Source: Erythrobacter sp. 34-65-8 | GTDB lineage: Bacteria > Pseudomonadota > Alphaproteobacteria > Sphingomonadales > Sphingomonadaceae | Length of the DNA stretch: 9,068 nucleotides | Direction of reading: 5' to 3' | Assembly: GCA_002278985.1 (NCBI GenBank) | Contig: NCJP01000048.1 | Coordinates: 1 to 9,068 of the forward strand | Shown here: in pieces, positions 6,889 through 9,068 of the stretch | Layout: each line of letters starts with the position of its first letter | How positions within the stretch are numbered: the first letter of the stretch is position 1 | Notes under the pieces: generated by a model | The model's database searches: none | The model's input: only the letters and a program-made list of their open reading frames with translations | What the model was told of the DNA's origin: nothing | Translations under genes and position numbers: made by a program

Positions 6889-7551
6889 GTGATCTACGAG
6901 ATCGTCATCCTCGCCGCGATAGCCGCCTTTCTGGGCCTGCGCCTCTATTCGGTGCTGGGCCAGCGCGCTGACCACGAGGAAGAACATGTGCCCAACCGGT
7001 TCGAAGGGCCCGATGGCGCACCTCCGCCCGCTGCCATGCCGCGCCCGGCGTTGACGCCGGTGGCTGCAGCGCAGGGCGAGCAGGCCGATGCCGTGCTGCC
7101 CGCAGTGGAACGCGGCGTCCGCGCCATCGCGGCGGCGGACCGCCAGTTTGACATCACCGGGTTCCTCGAAGGCGCCAAGGGTGCCTACGGGATGGTGCTG
7201 GAAGCCTTCTGGACCGGTGACCGCGCGACCCTGCGCGAGCTGTGCGACGACGATGTCTACGCCGGTTTCGATGCCGCCATCACCGCCCGTGATGAAGCGG
7301 GCGAAACGATGCAGAACGCGCTGATCCGGATCGAGGAAGCAACCATCCACTCGGCCACGCTGGATGGCAAGGTGGCGCGGGTCGCGGTGCGCTTCGTGGC
7401 GGATATCGCTGCGGTCACCCGTGACCGTGATGGCACGATCATTGCCGGTTCGCTGGACGATGCCATCGTCAGCCGCGATGTCTGGACCTTCCGCCGCGAC
7501 GTGACTTCGTCCGCGCCTGACTGGGTGCTGGACGAGACCGACGAAGGCTGA
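6889..7551 (+). CDS. Tim44-domain inner-membrane protein
   Basis: The protein belongs to the bacterial relatives of mitochondrial Tim44 (the alphaproteobacterial TimA type). The N-terminal hydrophobic segment IYEIVILAAIAAFLGLRLYSVLG anchors it in the inner membrane. A charged stretch and a Pro/Ala-rich linker follow (about residues 27-70). The C-terminal Tim44 domain begins near DITGFLEGAKGAYGMVLEAFWTGD and runs through DDDVYAGFDAAI to VWTFRRDVTSSAPDWVLDET. The exact role in bacteria is not settled; a link to membrane protein assembly or envelope function is inferred from the family. I prefer GTG 6889 (protein of 220 residues), with CGGA 8 nt upstream, because homologues begin with a short MxxxEIVxLAA segment. 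GTG 6847 would add 14 residues (MGAALLHIDERILT). mltA follows after 37 bp. Confidence 0.9.
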   Translation: MIYEIVILAAIAAFLGLRLYSVLGQRADHEEEHVPNRFEGPDGAPPPAAMPRPALTPVAAAQGEQADAVLPAVERGVRAIAAADRQFDITGFLEGAKGAYGMVLEAFWTGDRATLRELCDDDVYAGFDAAITARDEAGETMQNALIRIEEATIHSATLDGKVARVAVRFVADIAAVTRDRDGTIIAGSLDDAIVSRDVWTFRRDVTSSAPDWVLDETDEG

Positions 7552-7588
7552 GGCAGCAGAGCAGGCAACGAAACGGGGGGCGTTTCCG

Positions 7589-8782
7589 GTGAGACGGATT
7601 GCGGCGGGTCTGGCAGCGGCATTTCTGCTGGCGGGCTGCCGCCTTGTCCCCGGAGGAGAAGCGCCGCGCCCGGTCGGCCCGGCCCAGCCGCCTGCCGGAG
7701 CCGTGTCGAGCGCCGCATTCGCCGGTGTGGTGCGCGGCCCCAGCATCGGTGCCCTGGCACCCGGCCGCGACGATGCCGGAACTGCGCTGGCCGCCTTTGC
7801 CGAATCCTGCCCGGTGCTGACCAAACGGCCTGATGCCAGCGGCTTGACCTACCCTGCCGACTGGATGCCAGCCTGCGAGGCGGCGCGTACCTGGCCCGTC
7901 ACGCGGGCCAGCCAGTTCTTCATCGAGCATTTCGAGACTGCCCGGGTCGGCAGCGGGGAGGCCTTCGCCACCGGTTATTACGAGCCGGAAATCGCGGGCA
8001 GCCGCACCCGTAGGCCGGGCTACGAAGTGCCGGTCTATGCCCTGCCGGCTGACCTTGAACGCGGCTGGCACGAGGAAATCCCTGTCAGTGAGCGGACCGG
8101 CCGCCCGCCGCTGGGGCGCAAGCTGCCGTCGGGACAATTCGTCCCCTATTATGAACGGGCGGAGATCGATGCCGGCGCGCTTGCCGGGCGCGGGCTGGAG
8201 CTGGCCTGGGCGGCTGACCCGGTCGAGCTGTTCTTCCTCCAGATCCAGGGCTCCGGGCGGCTGATCACGCCCGAGGGGCAGGTAATTCGCATCGGCTACG
8301 CCGGGCAGAACGGGCGCGAATATGTCGCGATCGGGCGGATCCTGCGCGAGCGCGGGGTGCTTGGCCGCGGGCCGGGGCAATATCCCGGCTCGATGCAGGG
8401 GCTGATGGCCTGGATCCGGGACAACCCGGAAGAAGGCCGCAAGGTCATGCACCAGAACCGCAGCTACGTGTTCTTCCGCGAGCTCACCGGCGACGGACCC
8501 GTGGGCTCGATCGGTGTGCCGGTGCGGCGGGAAGCCTCGGTGGCGGTGGATCCGGCCTTCGTGCCCTATGGCGCCCCGGTCTGGCTGGAGGTCGACCGGC
8601 CCGAAGCGAACGGGCTGTGGGTGGCACAAGATACCGGCGGCGCGATCAAGGGCCCCAACCGGTTCGACACGTTCTGGGGCGCGGGGGAGGATGCCCGGGT
8701 GATCGCCGGCGGAATGAGCGCGCGCGGTACGGCGCTGGTGCTGCTGCCCAAGGGCACGGTCGCGCGCCTCAACGGCGAATGA
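7589..8782 (+). CDS. mltA: Membrane-bound lytic murein transglycosylase A
   Basis: MltA cleaves the MurNAc-GlcNAc bond of peptidoglycan and forms 1,6-anhydro ends. The 397-residue precursor starts at GTG 7589, 8 nt after a run of six G (7575-7580). It has a lipoprotein signal RRIAAGLAAAFLLAGC with Cys17 acylated; the next residue is Arg, so outer-membrane sorting is likely. The MltA domain shows GEAFATGYYEPEIAGSR (123-139), PVYALPADL (148-156) and VELFFLQIQGSGRL (212-225). The C-terminal 3D domain has VAQDTGGAIKGPNRFDTFWG, with Asp348 in the place of the E. coli catalytic Asp308, and Asp360 and Asp368 completing the three-Asp pattern. The stop overlaps the start of the Smr gene by ATGA. All key residues are present. 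Confidence 0.97.
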   Translation: MRRIAAGLAAAFLLAGCRLVPGGEAPRPVGPAQPPAGAVSSAAFAGVVRGPSIGALAPGRDDAGTALAAFAESCPVLTKRPDASGLTYPADWMPACEAARTWPVTRASQFFIEHFETARVGSGEAFATGYYEPEIAGSRTRRPGYEVPVYALPADLERGWHEEIPVSERTGRPPLGRKLPSGQFVPYYERAEIDAGALAGRGLELAWAADPVELFFLQIQGSGRLITPEGQVIRIGYAGQNGREYVAIGRILRERGVLGRGPGQYPGSMQGLMAWIRDNPEEGRKVMHQNRSYVFFRELTGDGPVGSIGVPVRREASVAVDPAFVPYGAPVWLEVDRPEANGLWVAQDTGGAIKGPNRFDTFWGAGEDARVIAGGMSARGTALVLLPKGTVARLNGE

Positions 8783-9068
8783 GCCATCCGCGCGGCCTGA
8801 CCCCGGAAGAAGCCTCGGCCTGGGACAAGGTGGCGGCAACGGTCAAGCCGCTCCACCCGGTGCGAAAGGCCAAGGCGGCGGCGCAGCCTGCCAAGGCCAT
8901 CCGGGTGGAGAGCAAGCCGCTCGTTGCCGCGCCCGTGCCCCGGCCCGCGAGCCGCCCGGTCAAGGCGTCTGTCGCGCCTGCTCCTGCTCGGGCCCCGGCT
9001 CGGGTCCCGGCTCTGGCCCCGGCTCCCGTGCGCGCCGATACCGGTCTCGATTCCCATTGGGAGCGGCG
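8779..9068 (+). CDS. Smr/MutS2-type domain protein, N-terminal part (3' partial)
   Basis: The gene starts at ATG 8779, overlapping the mltA stop (ATGA), and stays open to the end of the window (96 codons). The N-terminus MSHPRGLTPEEASAWDKVAA followed by TVKPLHP is typical of the small proteobacterial Smr proteins encoded after mltA. A Lys/Ala/Pro/Val-rich linker occupies about residues 28-86. Then comes GLDSHWERR, the usual lead into the Smr domain, where family members carry the DLHG motif. That catalytic-domain part is outside the window, so the nuclease or nucleic-acid-binding role is inferred only from the N-terminal pattern and the neighbour. No ribosome site of its own is obvious, which fits coupling to mltA. 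Confidence 0.8.
   Translation, partial: MSHPRGLTPEEASAWDKVAATVKPLHPVRKAKAAAQPAKAIRVESKPLVAAPVPRPASRPVKASVAPAPARAPARVPALAPAPVRADTGLDSHWER
8989..9024 (+). repeat. Three 12-bp tandem repeats in the Smr linker
   Basis: Three consecutive in-frame units, CGGGCCCCGGCT, CGGGTCCCGGCT and CTGGCCCCGGCT, encode RAPA, RVPA and LAPA. They lie in the Pro/Ala-rich linker before the Smr domain and look like replication-slippage expansions of a disordered segment. Confidence 0.8.

Noticed and set aside
6643..7824. A 393-codon minus-strand frame across tim44 and the promoter region
   Set aside because: It crosses the divergent intergenic region and two supported genes, and its product is low-complexity.
7469..8839. 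A 456-codon open frame on the minus strand, opposite mltA
   Set aside because: It lies fully antisense to a gene with clear MltA motifs. High GC makes antisense stops rare, and the translation is Arg/Gly/Pro/His-rich without a recognisable domain.
1..9068. Mobile elements, CRISPR arrays, tRNA genes, toxin-antitoxin or defence genes
   Set aside because: I found no spaced direct repeats, transposase or integrase motifs, tRNA cloverleaf or shift in base composition. The region appears to be stable core chromosome.

Overview
The window is about 9 kb of GC-rich, densely coding chromosome from an alphaproteobacterium. Gene content, protein sequences and gene order (divergent secB and tim44, with mltA and smr after tim44) fit the Sphingomonadales, for example an Erythrobacter- or Novosphingobium-like genome. 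That placement comes from reading the sequence, not from a database search. I see no tRNA, rRNA, insertion sequence, integrase, CRISPR array or phage gene. It reads as a housekeeping region, and I found no convincing new multi-gene system.

Layout from left to right. (1) On the plus strand, coaBC (5' end outside the window; coenzyme A synthesis) overlaps dut (dUTPase) by an ATGA junction. (2) On the minus strand, facing dut, are an unrecognised helical protein of about 168 residues and a DUF4136-type outer-membrane lipoprotein. A strong GC hairpin lies between these two genes. (3) Also on the minus strand is a tight secB-murJ-trpS run, transcribed in that order: a Sec chaperone, the lipid II flippase and tryptophanyl-tRNA synthetase, with gaps of 28 and 15 bp. 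(4) A divergent intergenic region of about 220 bp holds likely promoters and leader hairpins. (5) On the plus strand, tim44 (inner-membrane Tim44-domain protein), mltA (lytic transglycosylase lipoprotein) and the start of an Smr-domain gene form a second run. mltA and smr overlap by ATGA, and smr runs off the window.

The common theme is envelope biogenesis around one divergent promoter region: protein export (SecB), peptidoglycan precursor flipping (MurJ), peptidoglycan turnover (MltA) and a membrane-associated Tim44 protein. trpS, coaBC and dut are general metabolism.

The points most worth a second look are small. They are the very long acidic, proline-rich linker inside CoaBC, which contains a 15-bp tandem repeat; a hairpin that puts the ribosome binding site of the unrecognised gene in its loop; a 10-bp hairpin with a UNCG-type tetraloop after the lipoprotein gene; and inverted repeats in the leaders of the lipoprotein, secB and tim44.
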